DNA from: JAJXWB01 sp047605445
GTDB taxonomy: Bacteria > Pseudomonadota > Alphaproteobacteria > Rhizobiales > Beijerinckiaceae
DNA: 64,000 bases
NCBI GenBank assembly: GCA_047605445.1
Contig: JASGFP010000004.1
Span: 1 to 64,000, forward strand
Direction: 5' to 3'
Both the position numbers and the translations under genes were made by a program. Position 1 is the first letter of the stretch; the number at the start of each line of letters is the position of its first letter. The notes under the pieces were generated by a model. It saw only the letters and a list, made by a program, of their open reading frames with translations, made no database searches and was not told the DNA's origin. This document shows, piece by piece, positions 35,335 to 43,900 of this stretch.

Positions 35335-35686
35335 GATTGGCTCCAATATACGTTCCAGCACATTTGTGGCTCATCGCTGGAATGCCTTCGTTATAGTCGC
35401 CGACCGTTGCGAGACCGTTAATCCGAACGTCAGTTTGCCTCGGCCGGAATCTCCCGGCGTTCTTGGTTAAATTCGCTGTAATGGCATATGGCCGTTTTCA
35501 CGCGTGCCGAGGCTGTCGAAAGCCGCCGCGCACGTTGCGGCATGGGCGCTGCGTCGCTGACGACCGGCGCCGCGTATATAGAAGAGCATATTTCCTCCAG
35601 GCGGTCGCGGCTTCTCGCCGGCCTTATGCTTTCGTTCACCTTTTCATGTTGTCTTAAGGATGCGGTTTGTCGCGCGGAGCACACGA
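35335..35686. other. Divergent regulatory region between flp and the rightward pilus unit
   Basis: This 352-bp region has no supported gene. It holds the CtrA-like box at 35465-35481 and two AT-rich patches (around 35570-35595 and 35625-35655) that may be promoters. Short frames here lack ribosome sites and family similarity. Confidence 0.5.
35465..35481 (-). promoter_or_regulatory. CtrA-like box upstream of flp
   Basis: Minus strand: TTAC-N7-TTAACC, a one-mismatch match to TTAA-N7-TTAA with the extra CC often seen in CtrA sites. It lies 131 bp upstream of the flp start and could also serve the rightward unit. Confidence 0.5.
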
Positions 35687-36157
35687 ATGTCGAGGTCTGT
35701 CCGGATGCCTTTGCGCGCCCTTGCGGGAGGTCTGGCCCTTGCGATCCTGGGTTCGGTCGCTGCTTTGGCGGACGCCGGGGGCATTGTCGTCTCGCTCGAC
35801 CGCGCACGAATCGTCAAGGTCCCGAACGGCACGCAGACGCTGATCATCGGCAATCCACTCGTCGCGGATGTGACGATGCTGAAGGGCAACGGCTCGATGG
35901 TCGTCAGCGGCCGCAGCTTCGGCACCACCAATCTCATTTCGCTCGATTCGTCGGGCAACGCGATCGACGAAACGACCATCAAGGTTATTCCCGGCACCCA
36001 ATCGCTTGTCGTGCTGCGCGGCGCAGCGCAGGAATCCTATTCCTGCAATCCGCGCTGCTCGCCGACGATCGCGCTGGGCGACGACGCCAAATACATGGCG
36101 GACGGCATCGGCAACGTGAAGACGCGAACCGGCGCCGCGTTGACTGGCGGCAAGTAG
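35687..36157 (+). CDS. Pilus formation N-domain protein (secretin N-terminal-like)
   Basis: A 156-residue exported protein. A signal peptide (about 1-29, ALADAG) is followed by a domain like the N-domain of CpaC: IVVSLDRARIVKVPNGTQTLIIGNPLVADVTMLKGNGSMVVSGRSFGTTNLISLD. A C-terminal extension has a Cys pair (SCNPRC) and ends in a GGK tail. It probably sits in the periplasm near the secretin, possibly as an accessory ring subunit. The ATG at 35687 has GGAG upstream; ATG 35660 is an alternative. It opens the rightward pilus unit. Confidence 0.82.
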   Translation: MSRSVRMPLRALAGGLALAILGSVAALADAGGIVVSLDRARIVKVPNGTQTLIIGNPLVADVTMLKGNGSMVVSGRSFGTTNLISLDSSGNAIDETTIKVIPGTQSLVVLRGAAQESYSCNPRCSPTIALGDDAKYMADGIGNVKTRTGAALTGGK

Positions 36158-36245
36158 CCGCTCGCAAGCTGTTTCCACGCTCTCTTAACGTTTTGGGTGT
36201 CTTCTGACAGAGGGCGAATCTCGCCCCGCGTCGGAGCCGTGTCGT

Positions 36246-36800
36246 ATGATAGTCAGCCGTCTTCTCGTTGTTCTCGGCAGGAGAGCGCTGGCCGCCCGAA
36301 ACCGCGGCAAAGACTTCGCGGAAGACGCGCAGGGCGCGACCGCAGTCGAATTCGCGATCGTTTCCATCCCCTTCTTCATGATCCTGTGCGCGATCTTCGA
36401 AGCCGCTTTTCTGCTGTTCAATCAGAGCAATCTGGAAAACGCGACCTACGAGGCCTCCCGCCAGCTTCTCACCGGCCAAATCCAGTCGAACGGACAATCG
36501 AACTCGCAGCAGCTCACCACCTTCACCAATCTGGTTTGCAACAAGCTCTGGAGCAATTTCGCCTGCGGCAACGTCAAGGTCGACGTGCGCTCCGCCAGCG
36601 ACTACACGGGCAGCTTCGACACGACCAAAACGATCTGCGGGAACGGCCAGACCGCGAGTTATACGCCGGGTTCCTCCGGCGACGTCATCGTCGTTCGCGT
36701 TTGTTATCCCTATCCGCTTTATTTCAATCGGTTCAGCGGATTTAGCAGTTCGACCGTGACTCTCATGGCGACGACCGTTTTCAAGTCGGAGAATTATTGA
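36246..36800 (+). CDS. tadE: TadE-like pseudopilin
   Basis: A 184-residue minor pilin. The leader is basic and ends in EDAQG; cleavage would give ATAVEF, with Glu at mature position 5, followed by a hydrophobic helix (AIVSIPFFMILCAIFEAAFLLF). The TadE domain continues with NLENATYEASRQLLTGQIQ. The exported part contains several Cys (NLVCNKL, FACGNV, TICGNG, VRVCYP), suitable for disulphides. Its stop overlaps the next ATG (TGATG). Confidence 0.92.
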   Translation: MIVSRLLVVLGRRALAARNRGKDFAEDAQGATAVEFAIVSIPFFMILCAIFEAAFLLFNQSNLENATYEASRQLLTGQIQSNGQSNSQQLTTFTNLVCNKLWSNFACGNVKVDVRSASDYTGSFDTTKTICGNGQTASYTPGSSGDVIVVRVCYPYPLYFNRFSGFSSSTVTLMATTVFKSENY

Positions 36801-37564
36801 TGGCCGAGTCCTCGCATCATCGCTGGCTGCGGAAACTGCCGGCGCGCTGGCGCGACGATCGCGGCGTTGCGGCCGTGGAATTTGCGATCATCCTGCCGGT
36901 CATGCTCGGCCTCTATCTGTCGACCGCCATAACCACCAAGGCCTATATGGCCACGCGAAAAGTGGCGCTGGTCGCACGCGCTCTGGCGGATATAGCTTCG
37001 CGGCAGACCGCTGCGACGGGAAACCCGACTGTCAGCGATACGGACATGACCAACTTCTTCGCCGCCGCGGCGACGATCATGGCGCCCTATTCATCCTCGA
37101 CATTGAAGATGACGCTGTCGCGCATCGATGTCATCCAGGATAGCTCCAGCAATCTGTGGGCTTTCACTAACTGGTCCGTCATCAACAACGGCGGCGTGGC
37201 GCGGCCCTGCAACGGCACGAATTCGGGCTTCGTCTACGCTCGGGCCAACTGGGCGACGAATTCGACCACCTATCCGCTCCTGACCGGCGACGTCGGCGTG
37301 ACGACGTCCGGCTACCAGAGATATCTGCCGCCGGAATATACGCAGGCCGGCGCGCCGACAGGCTTCCTGATCGTCGCCGACGTCGCCTACACCTACAGCC
37401 CCGGCTTCAGCTTCAAAATCTTCAACTGGTCGAACCTGACGTCGATCAATACCGGCTGGACGCAGGCATTCTGGTCGCGCACGGGCCTCCCGATCATCGG
37501 GTCGAGCCTCTCAACCAACGCGACCGTCTGCACGCAGAATAATCCGAGCAACCGGACGTCTTGA
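36800..37564 (+). CDS. Second TadE/TadF-like pseudopilin
   Basis: A 254-residue protein with a class III signal: basic N-terminus, WRDDRG, then VAAVEFAIILPVMLGLYLSTAI with Glu at mature position 5. The exported domain is Ser/Thr/Asn-rich, as expected for a surface-exposed minor pilin, with segments VALVARALADIASRQTA and IDVIQDSSSNLWAFTNWS and two distant Cys. TadG-like proteins carry a von Willebrand A domain; none is visible here, so TadF-like is the better label. It is translationally coupled to tadE. A hairpin follows the stop. Confidence 0.88.
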   Translation: MAESSHHRWLRKLPARWRDDRGVAAVEFAIILPVMLGLYLSTAITTKAYMATRKVALVARALADIASRQTAATGNPTVSDTDMTNFFAAAATIMAPYSSSTLKMTLSRIDVIQDSSSNLWAFTNWSVINNGGVARPCNGTNSGFVYARANWATNSTTYPLLTGDVGVTTSGYQRYLPPEYTQAGAPTGFLIVADVAYTYSPGFSFKIFNWSNLTSINTGWTQAFWSRTGLPIIGSSLSTNATVCTQNNPSNRTS

Positions 37565-37573
37565 GCGCGAAGG

Positions 37574-37595
37574 ACGGCGGCGCAGGCGCCGCCGT
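37574..37595. terminator. Hairpin between convergent pseudopilin and phosphohexomutase genes
   Basis: ACGGCGGCG pairs with CGCCGCCGT (9 bp, loop CAGG). The tail is only moderately T-rich. It fills the 36-bp gap between two convergent genes, so a shared terminator is likely. Confidence 0.55.
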
Positions 37596-37600
37596 TCGTC

Positions 37601-39100
37601 TCATATCGTCTGATTGTAGGCGCCTACTTCCGGGCTCTCGCGCAGAACGCCGTCGACCGCCGCGAACATCGCGCGCAGATTGGCCTCCGACGCCGGGCTC
37701 TCCACGACGACGACCAACTCGGGCTTGTTGGAAGACGCGCGCACCAGACCCCAGGTGCCGTCCTCCACCGTCACACGTATGCCGTTGACGGTGACGAGAT
37801 CGCGAATCTTCTGGCCGATCAGCGTCTCGCCCTTCGCCTGCATGTCCTGGAAGCGCTGAGTCACGCGCTCGACGACGCCATACTTCTTCTCGTCGTCGCA
37901 ATGCGGCGACATGGTCGGCGAGCCCCAGGTCTTCGGCAGATCGGCATAGAGATCGGCCATCGACTTATCCGGATTGCGGTCGAGCATTTCCAGCACATGC
38001 ACGCCCGTCAGCAGACCGTCGTCATAGCCGCGTCCCACTGGCGCGTTGAAGAAGAAATGGCCTGACTTCTCGAAGCCCGCGAGCGCCTTGAGATCGGTCA
38101 CGCGGCGCTTGATGTAGGAATGGCCGGTCTTCCAGTAATCCGTCTTTGCCCCGGTCGCGAGCAGCTGCGCGTCGGTGGCGTAGAGGCCGGTCGATTTCAC
38201 GTCCACGACGAAGGTCGAGTTCGGATGGAGCTTGCCGAGATCGCGCGCCAGCATCACGCCGATCTTGTCGGCGAAAATCTCGTCGCCGTTGTTGTCCACC
38301 ACGCCGCACCGGTCGCCGTCGCCGTCGAAGCCGAGCGCGACGTCGGCGCCGGTCTCCTTCACCTTTGCCGCCATGGCATGGAGCATTTCCATGTCTTCGG
38401 GGTTCGGATTGTATTTCGGGAAATTCCAGTCGAGTTCGACATCCATCGGGATAACCTCGACGCCGAGCCGCTCCAGCAGTTTCGGCGCGAAGGCGCCGGC
38501 CGTGCCGTTGCCGCAGGCCGCGACCACTTTCAGCTTGCGTTTGATTTTCGGCCGGTCGGCGAGGTCGGCGAGATAGATCTCCGGGAAATTCTCGATGAAT
38601 TCGTAGCCGCCGCCGCTGGCGTAGCGGAACCTGCCCTCGAGCACGATGTCGCGCAGCCGGCCCATCTCGTCGGGTCCGAAGGTGACGGGGCGCTGCGCCC
38701 CCATCTTCACGCCGGTCCAGCCATTGTCGTTGTGCGAGGCGGTCACCATCGCCACCGCCGGCGTATCCAGCGCGAATTGCGCGAAATAGGCCATGGGCGA
38801 AAGCGCGAGGCCGATGTCCTTCACCTTCACGCCCGCCGCCATCAGGCCGGTCACCATCGCGTATTTGATCGAGGCGGAATAAGAGCGGAAATCGTGGCCG
38901 GTCGCCAGTTCCGGTTTCACGCCCATCTCGTGCAGCAGGGTGCCGAGGCCCAGGCCCAGCGCCTGCACCCCCATCAGGTTGATCTCTTTCTCGAACAGCC
39001 AGCGCGCATCGTATTCGCGAAAGCCCGTCGGCTTCACCATCGGCGCGGATTCGTAGGCGTAGGTGTTGGTCTTCAAGAACGGCGACGGCTTGGGAAACAT
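37601..39100 (-). CDS. Phosphomannomutase/phosphoglucomutase
   Basis: A 499-residue alpha-D-phosphohexomutase. The phosphoserine loop is MVTASHNDNGWTGVKMG, the metal loop is GFDGDGDRCGVVDN, the sugar-specificity loop lies in FEKSGHFFFN and the phosphate loop near the C-terminus in VRASSNKPELVVVVE. It interconverts mannose (or glucose) 1- and 6-phosphates, feeding polysaccharide and lipopolysaccharide precursors. The start at 39100 (MFPKPSPFLKTNTYAYESAP) is preferred; longer frames run into the hrpB region. It is a single minus-strand gene between the tad locus and hrpB. Confidence 0.93.
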   Translation of the reverse strand: MFPKPSPFLKTNTYAYESAPMVKPTGFREYDARWLFEKEINLMGVQALGLGLGTLLHEMGVKPELATGHDFRSYSASIKYAMVTGLMAAGVKVKDIGLALSPMAYFAQFALDTPAVAMVTASHNDNGWTGVKMGAQRPVTFGPDEMGRLRDIVLEGRFRYASGGGYEFIENFPEIYLADLADRPKIKRKLKVVAACGNGTAGAFAPKLLERLGVEVIPMDVELDWNFPKYNPNPEDMEMLHAMAAKVKETGADVALGFDGDGDRCGVVDNNGDEIFADKIGVMLARDLGKLHPNSTFVVDVKSTGLYATDAQLLATGAKTDYWKTGHSYIKRRVTDLKALAGFEKSGHFFFNAPVGRGYDDGLLTGVHVLEMLDRNPDKSMADLYADLPKTWGSPTMSPHCDDEKKYGVVERVTQRFQDMQAKGETLIGQKIRDLVTVNGIRVTVEDGTWGLVRASSNKPELVVVVESPASEANLRAMFAAVDGVLRESPEVGAYNQTI

Positions 39101-39204
39101 GCTCGGCTCTGTGCTGGACGGACGGGAAGGAAATTCGACGGGGCGGCGCAGACGCGCCGCAGCGGCCGCACCATAATTGTCTCGCCTGAAAAAGTCGTCA
39201 CCGC

Positions 39205-41700
39205 CTAGGTCCCGCGCGGCTTTGCCCGGGTCGTCGGCGCGGCGGTGGCCGGATCGTCGGGCCAGACGTGCCTGGGGTAACGGCCCTTCATGTCCTTCTT
39301 GACGTCGCTCCACGCGCCGGCCCAGAAGCGCGGCAGGTCGCCGGTCGTCTGGATCGGGCGATGGGCGGGCGAAAGCAGGTGGAAGACCGGTTTGACCCGC
39401 CCGCCGGCCAGCGCCGGATGGCTTTTCAACCCATAGAGTTCCTGCACCCGCACATGGATCGCGGGGCCGCCCTCGGCCTCGTAGTCGATGGCGATGCGCG
39501 AGCCGGCCGGCGTCTCGAAATGCGTCGGCGCCTCGGCGTCGAGCCTGTGGCGCAGGTCCCACGGGACGAGCGCGTCCAGCGCCTCGGACAGATTCGATTC
39601 CGAAACATCGGACAGTCCGCGCGCGCGCTCGATGAACGGCGCAAGCCAGTCCGACGCAGACGCGGCCAGCGCGGCGTCGGAAAGGTCAGGCCATTCCTCA
39701 CCTTCGGCCTTGCGCAGGAAGGCAATGCGCGCCCGCGTCTGCTGCAGGCGGGGGCTCCAGGGCAGCCGATCGACGCCCAGGCCCCCAAGCGCTTCGGCCA
39801 GCGCCCGCGCCGTCTCTGGCCCGGGTTCGAGCGGCAGGTTGCGGGCTTCCAGCGTCAACGCGCCCAGCCTGCGCGTTTCACGGGCGCGCAGCGTCGAACG
39901 CTCCTTGTCGAACGTGATTTCGCGGCGCCTCTCGATCCGGTCGGCGAACAGGCTTTCGATTTCGACAAGCTCGATTCGCGTTGCGGCGAGGATGCGCGAC
40001 TGCGCCGCGCGGCCAGTCGCCTCCGCTACCGCCAGAAAATCGGCGCCGGCCAGCCTGTCGTGCGGCTCGACGGCGGCCGCGCGGCCGTTGGCCATCAGAA
40101 ACTCGCCGGGCTTGCCGCGACGCTGCGCGACCCGCTCGGGAAAAGCCAGCGCGACAAGCGCGCCCGTGGAAAGGTCTTCCCCGGCGACGATTCCTGCTTC
40201 CAGCCGCGCCGGCCGGGCTTGCGGCTGCGCCGCCTTGGCCCAGCCGCGCGCCATTCCGCGCGCCGCCTCCGCCCGCTGGCCTCTCTCGCGCCGGAATCGA
40301 TCGAGCCGGTCTTCCAGATCGGACGACGGTCCGCCGAGCCCGCGCTCGGACAGGAGCACGGCGACTTCGCTCGCCTCGAGGCCCGCGCCGGCGCGGGCGG
40401 CGTCGACGACCATCCGGGCGAGGCGCGGCGGCAGCGGCAGGTCGCGGATCGCCCGCCCCTCATCCGTGATCGCCCCGTCTGCATCGAGCGCGCCGAGCGA
40501 TTGCAGGAGCTTGATGGCCTCGCTCCAAGCCGGCGCCGGCGGCGGATCGAGAAACGCGAGCCCGGTCCTCTCCCGCACCCCCCAGAATGCGAGGTCGAGC
40601 GCAACGCCGGCGAGGTCCGCGCTCAGGATTTCCGGCTGCGCGTAGGCGGGAAGCGCGCCGGTCGCGGCCTCCTCCCACAGGCGATAGCAGACCCCGGGTT
40701 CCGTGCGGCCGGCGCGGCCGCGTCGCTGGTCGATCGAGGCGCGGGCTGCGCGCACGGTCTCCAGCCGTGTGAGGCCAAGGTCGGGCTCGTAGCGGGGAAT
40801 ACGGGCAAGGCCGCTGTCGACGACGACGCGCACGCCCTCGATGGTGAGCGAGGTTTCGGCGACGGACGTCGCCAGAACAATCTTTCGCGTTCCCGGTCTT
40901 GCGGGCAGCACTGCGCGATCCTGCTCGCGCCGGTCGAGCGCGCCATAGAGCGGCGCCACAAGGACGTTCGGATCGCGGATGCGCTCGGCAAGATCGCGAG
41001 CGACCCGTTCGATTTCGCCCTGTCCGGGCAGGAAGGCCAGGATCGAGCCCGTCTCCGATTCCAGCGCGCGCAGGATCGCCCGCGTCATCGCCGGTTCGAT
41101 CCGCTCGCCAGGATCGCGTCCGAGATAGACCGTCTCGACCGGATAGGCGCGGCCCTGGCTCTCGATGACCGGCGCGTCGCGCATCAGCCCCGCGACCCTG
41201 GCCCCATCCAGCGTCGCCGACATCGCGAGAAGCCGCAGATCGTCCCGCAATCCTGCCTGCGCATCCAGCGCCAGCGCGAGCCCGAGATCGGCGTCGAGCG
41301 AACGTTCGTGAAACTCGTCGAACAGGACCGCGGCGACGTCCTCCAGCGCCGGATCGTCCAGAATCATGCGCGTGAAAACGCCCTCGGTGACGACGAGAAT
41401 ACGTGTGCGCGGCGATACGCGCGATTCCATGCGGATGCGCAGGCCGATTGTCTCGCCGACTTTCTCGCCGAGCGTATCCGCCATGCGTTGCGCCGCCGCG
41501 CGCGCGGCCAGTCGGCGCGGTTCGAGCAGCACGATGCGTTTTCCCGTCGCCCACGGCTCGTCCAGCAGCGCAAGCGGCGCGCGCGTCGTCTTGCCTGCGC
41601 CCGGCGGCGCGACAAGGACGAGGCTTGACCGTGCTGCGAGACTTTCGCGCACCGATCCGAGAACGTCGTCGATCGGCAGGCTGTCGGGAAACGAAAGCAT
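39205..41700 (-). CDS. hrpB: ATP-dependent RNA helicase HrpB
   Basis: An 831-residue DExH-box helicase of the HrpB type. Motif I APPGAGKTTR (31-40), motif II DEFH, motif III SATLD, motif VI QRRGRAGRTEPG, then the helicase-associated domain (LRDLPLPPRLARMV-type segment) and the HrpB-specific C-terminal domain ending with PVFHLLSPAHRPIQTTGDLPRFWAGAWSDVKKDMKGRYPRHVWPDDP. The cellular substrate is poorly known in bacteria. It is divergent from kup across 196 bp. Confidence 0.97.
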   Translation of the reverse strand: MLSFPDSLPIDDVLGSVRESLAARSSLVLVAPPGAGKTTRAPLALLDEPWATGKRIVLLEPRRLAARAAAQRMADTLGEKVGETIGLRIRMESRVSPRTRILVVTEGVFTRMILDDPALEDVAAVLFDEFHERSLDADLGLALALDAQAGLRDDLRLLAMSATLDGARVAGLMRDAPVIESQGRAYPVETVYLGRDPGERIEPAMTRAILRALESETGSILAFLPGQGEIERVARDLAERIRDPNVLVAPLYGALDRREQDRAVLPARPGTRKIVLATSVAETSLTIEGVRVVVDSGLARIPRYEPDLGLTRLETVRAARASIDQRRGRAGRTEPGVCYRLWEEAATGALPAYAQPEILSADLAGVALDLAFWGVRERTGLAFLDPPPAPAWSEAIKLLQSLGALDADGAITDEGRAIRDLPLPPRLARMVVDAARAGAGLEASEVAVLLSERGLGGPSSDLEDRLDRFRRERGQRAEAARGMARGWAKAAQPQARPARLEAGIVAGEDLSTGALVALAFPERVAQRRGKPGEFLMANGRAAAVEPHDRLAGADFLAVAEATGRAAQSRILAATRIELVEIESLFADRIERRREITFDKERSTLRARETRRLGALTLEARNLPLEPGPETARALAEALGGLGVDRLPWSPRLQQTRARIAFLRKAEGEEWPDLSDAALAASASDWLAPFIERARGLSDVSESNLSEALDALVPWDLRHRLDAEAPTHFETPAGSRIAIDYEAEGGPAIHVRVQELYGLKSHPALAGGRVKPVFHLLSPAHRPIQTTGDLPRFWAGAWSDVKKDMKGRYPRHVWPDDPATAAPTTRAKPRGT

Positions 41701-41852
41701 GAGCGTTTCTTGGCAGGAACAACCCGCAACCGCAACGCTGCCGCCGCGTTTGTCTTTCGCATTGCGTCGCCAATCCAGGATGGCGGATCGCGGGTTGCGC
41801 GGCTAACGATTGGGACTTTTCTGTGATAGGGAAACAGCGTATATCGCCGCGC

Positions 41853-41886
41853 CCGCCGGTTGCAGCCGGCGGTGGGGCTTCTCCCC
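41853..41886 (+). other. Two hairpins in the kup leader
   Basis: CCGCCGG/CCGGCGG (41853-41872) and GGGG/CCCC (41874-41886) are adjacent stems ending 10 bp before the kup start codon. No T-run is present. They could influence translation initiation; I do not recognise a known riboswitch class. Confidence 0.4.
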
Positions 41887-41896
41887 GAGCTAGCGA

Positions 41897-43879
41897 ATGA
41901 CGCAGTCAGGTTCGAACGGCGACAGCGCCGCTGCTCAGCAGACGATGGGAAGCGCCACGCTTGAGCCAAATCCAGAGGCGCGCGCCGCCGGCGATCCGGG
42001 CCATGGCCAGGGCTTCTGGGCGATGGCGCTCGGCTCCGTCGGCGTCGTCTATGGCGACATCGGCACGAGTCCTCTCTACGCGCTCAAGGCCTCTCTCGAA
42101 CATACCAAGCAGGCCGGCACCCATGCGGCTGAGATCATCGGCATTGTTTCCCTGCTGATCTGGGCGCTGATTTTCATCGTCACGGTCAAGTATGTGCTGT
42201 TCATCATGCGCGCGGACAACAAGGGCGAAGGCGGCACGCTTTCGCTCATGGCGCTCGCCCAGCATGCGGTCGGCAAGCGGACCATGCCGATCTTCCTGCT
42301 GGGCGTCGCCGGCGCGGCGCTCTTTTCCGGCGACGCCATCATCACGCCCGCCATTTCGGTTCTCTCGGCGATCGAGGGCCTGAAACTCCCGGCGGTGCGC
42401 CAGTACATAGATTTTTCGCCCTACATTCTGCCGATCACCATAGCCATTCTCATCACGCTGTTCATCGTGCAGAGCCGCGGCACGGCCAAGGTCGCGGCCT
42501 TTTTCGGGCCTATCATGGTCCTGTTCTTCGGAACTCTGGCCGTGCTCGGCGCGATCCATATTTCAGACGAACCCGGCATTCTGCACGCGATCAATCCGAT
42601 CAACGGGCTGGTGTTCCTTTTCTCGAACGGCGCCAAGAGTTTTACGACGCTCGGCCTCGTCTTCCTCGCCGTGACAGGCGCAGAAGCGCTCTACGCCGAT
42701 ATGGGCCATTTCGGCCGCAAGCCGATCCAGCTCGCCTGGGTCTTCTTCGTGCTGCCCTCGCTGATCCTCAACTATCTCGGGCAGGGCGCCTTCATCATGA
42801 GCCATCCCGCGGTGGTCATGTATGAAGACTTCAGCCCCTTCTATCAGCTCGCGCCGGACTGGGGCCTCATCCCCCTCATCATCCTCTCCACGCTGGCGAC
42901 CATCATCGCCAGCCAGGCGGTAATCACAGGCGCCTTTTCCATCGTCCGCCAGGCGATCCAGCTCGGCCTGCTGCCGCGCATGGAAATCCGTCACACGTCG
43001 GAGACGGCGGAAGGCCAGATCTTCGTGCCGCGTGTCAACCGGCTGTTGCTGATCGGCGTCGTCATTCTCGTCATCCTGTTCAAGACGTCCGATTCGCTGG
43101 CCAACGCCTACGGCATCGCCGTCACCGCCTCCATGGCCGTCGACACGGCGCTGGCGGCCATCGTCGTCCGCAAGCTCTGGGGCTGGCCGATCTGGGGCGT
43201 CATACTCTTTGTCGGCTTCTTCTTGTCGATCGACCTGTCGTTCCTCTCCGCCAATCTCGTGAAAGTGCTCGATGGCGGCTGGGTGCCGATCCTGCTCGGC
43301 GCGTCGGCGATGGTGACCATGTGGACATGGTCGCGCGGCACCGCGCAACTCGCCGAGAAGAGCAAGCGCGATTCGATTCCAACGACGGATCTGCTTCGCA
43401 TGCTCGCGAAATCCAAGCCGACGCGGGTGCCGGGAACGGCCGTGTTTCTGACCGGCTCTCCGGACGTCGCGCCGCCTGCGCTGATGCACAATCTCAAGCA
43501 CAACAAGATTTTGCACGAGCGCGTGGTGCTTATGTCCGTCGTCACCGAAGACATTCCGCGCGTCGATCCGGCCAACCGATTCGAGACGCGCAAGCTGTCG
43601 GATGATTTCATGGCCGTGACGCTGCATTTCGGCTTCATGGAAAGCCCGCGCATTCCCACGGCGATCGCAGTGCTTCGCAAGGCCGGCTACAAGTTCGACA
43701 TCATGACGACATCCTTCTTCCTCGGACGCCGTTCGCTGAAACCCAGTCCCAATTCGGGCATGCCGTTGTGGCAGGACAAGCTGTTCATCAGCCTGTCGAA
43801 ACAGGCGACGACCGCTACGGACTTCTTTGCAATCCCCTCCGATCGCGTGGTCGAACTCGGCGCGCAGGTGACGATCTGA
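41897..43879 (+). CDS. kup: Kup potassium uptake transporter
   Basis: A 660-residue inner-membrane K+/H+ symporter of the KUP/HAK/KT family. After a polar 35-residue N-terminus comes the signature GVVYGDIGTSPLYALKASL, then about twelve transmembrane segments, including GDAIITPAISVLSAIEGL, TGAEALYADMGHFG and SQAVITGAFSIVRQAIQLGLLPRMEI. A C-terminal cytosolic domain follows (VPGTAVFLTGSPDVAPPALMHNLKHNKILHERVVLMSV). It is constitutive low-affinity uptake in most bacteria. It converges with addA. Confidence 0.97.
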   Translation: MTQSGSNGDSAAAQQTMGSATLEPNPEARAAGDPGHGQGFWAMALGSVGVVYGDIGTSPLYALKASLEHTKQAGTHAAEIIGIVSLLIWALIFIVTVKYVLFIMRADNKGEGGTLSLMALAQHAVGKRTMPIFLLGVAGAALFSGDAIITPAISVLSAIEGLKLPAVRQYIDFSPYILPITIAILITLFIVQSRGTAKVAAFFGPIMVLFFGTLAVLGAIHISDEPGILHAINPINGLVFLFSNGAKSFTTLGLVFLAVTGAEALYADMGHFGRKPIQLAWVFFVLPSLILNYLGQGAFIMSHPAVVMYEDFSPFYQLAPDWGLIPLIILSTLATIIASQAVITGAFSIVRQAIQLGLLPRMEIRHTSETAEGQIFVPRVNRLLLIGVVILVILFKTSDSLANAYGIAVTASMAVDTALAAIVVRKLWGWPIWGVILFVGFFLSIDLSFLSANLVKVLDGGWVPILLGASAMVTMWTWSRGTAQLAEKSKRDSIPTTDLLRMLAKSKPTRVPGTAVFLTGSPDVAPPALMHNLKHNKILHERVVLMSVVTEDIPRVDPANRFETRKLSDDFMAVTLHFGFMESPRIPTAIAVLRKAGYKFDIMTTSFFLGRRSLKPSPNSGMPLWQDKLFISLSKQATTATDFFAIPSDRVVELGAQVTI

Positions 43880-43900
43880 ACCAGACGTCGCTGTCGAAGT

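Noticed and set aside
39101..39562. N-terminal extension of the phosphohexomutase frame
   Set aside because: It overlaps the hrpB C-terminus out of frame; the true start is at 39100.
39268..41628. Plus-strand open frame of 786 codons opposite hrpB
   Set aside because: Shadow of hrpB; low-complexity Arg-rich translation.
41701..41896. Known riboswitch (for example a c-di-AMP class) upstream of kup
   Set aside because: The two simple GC hairpins do not match any riboswitch core I can recall, and c-di-AMP signalling is not expected in this lineage.
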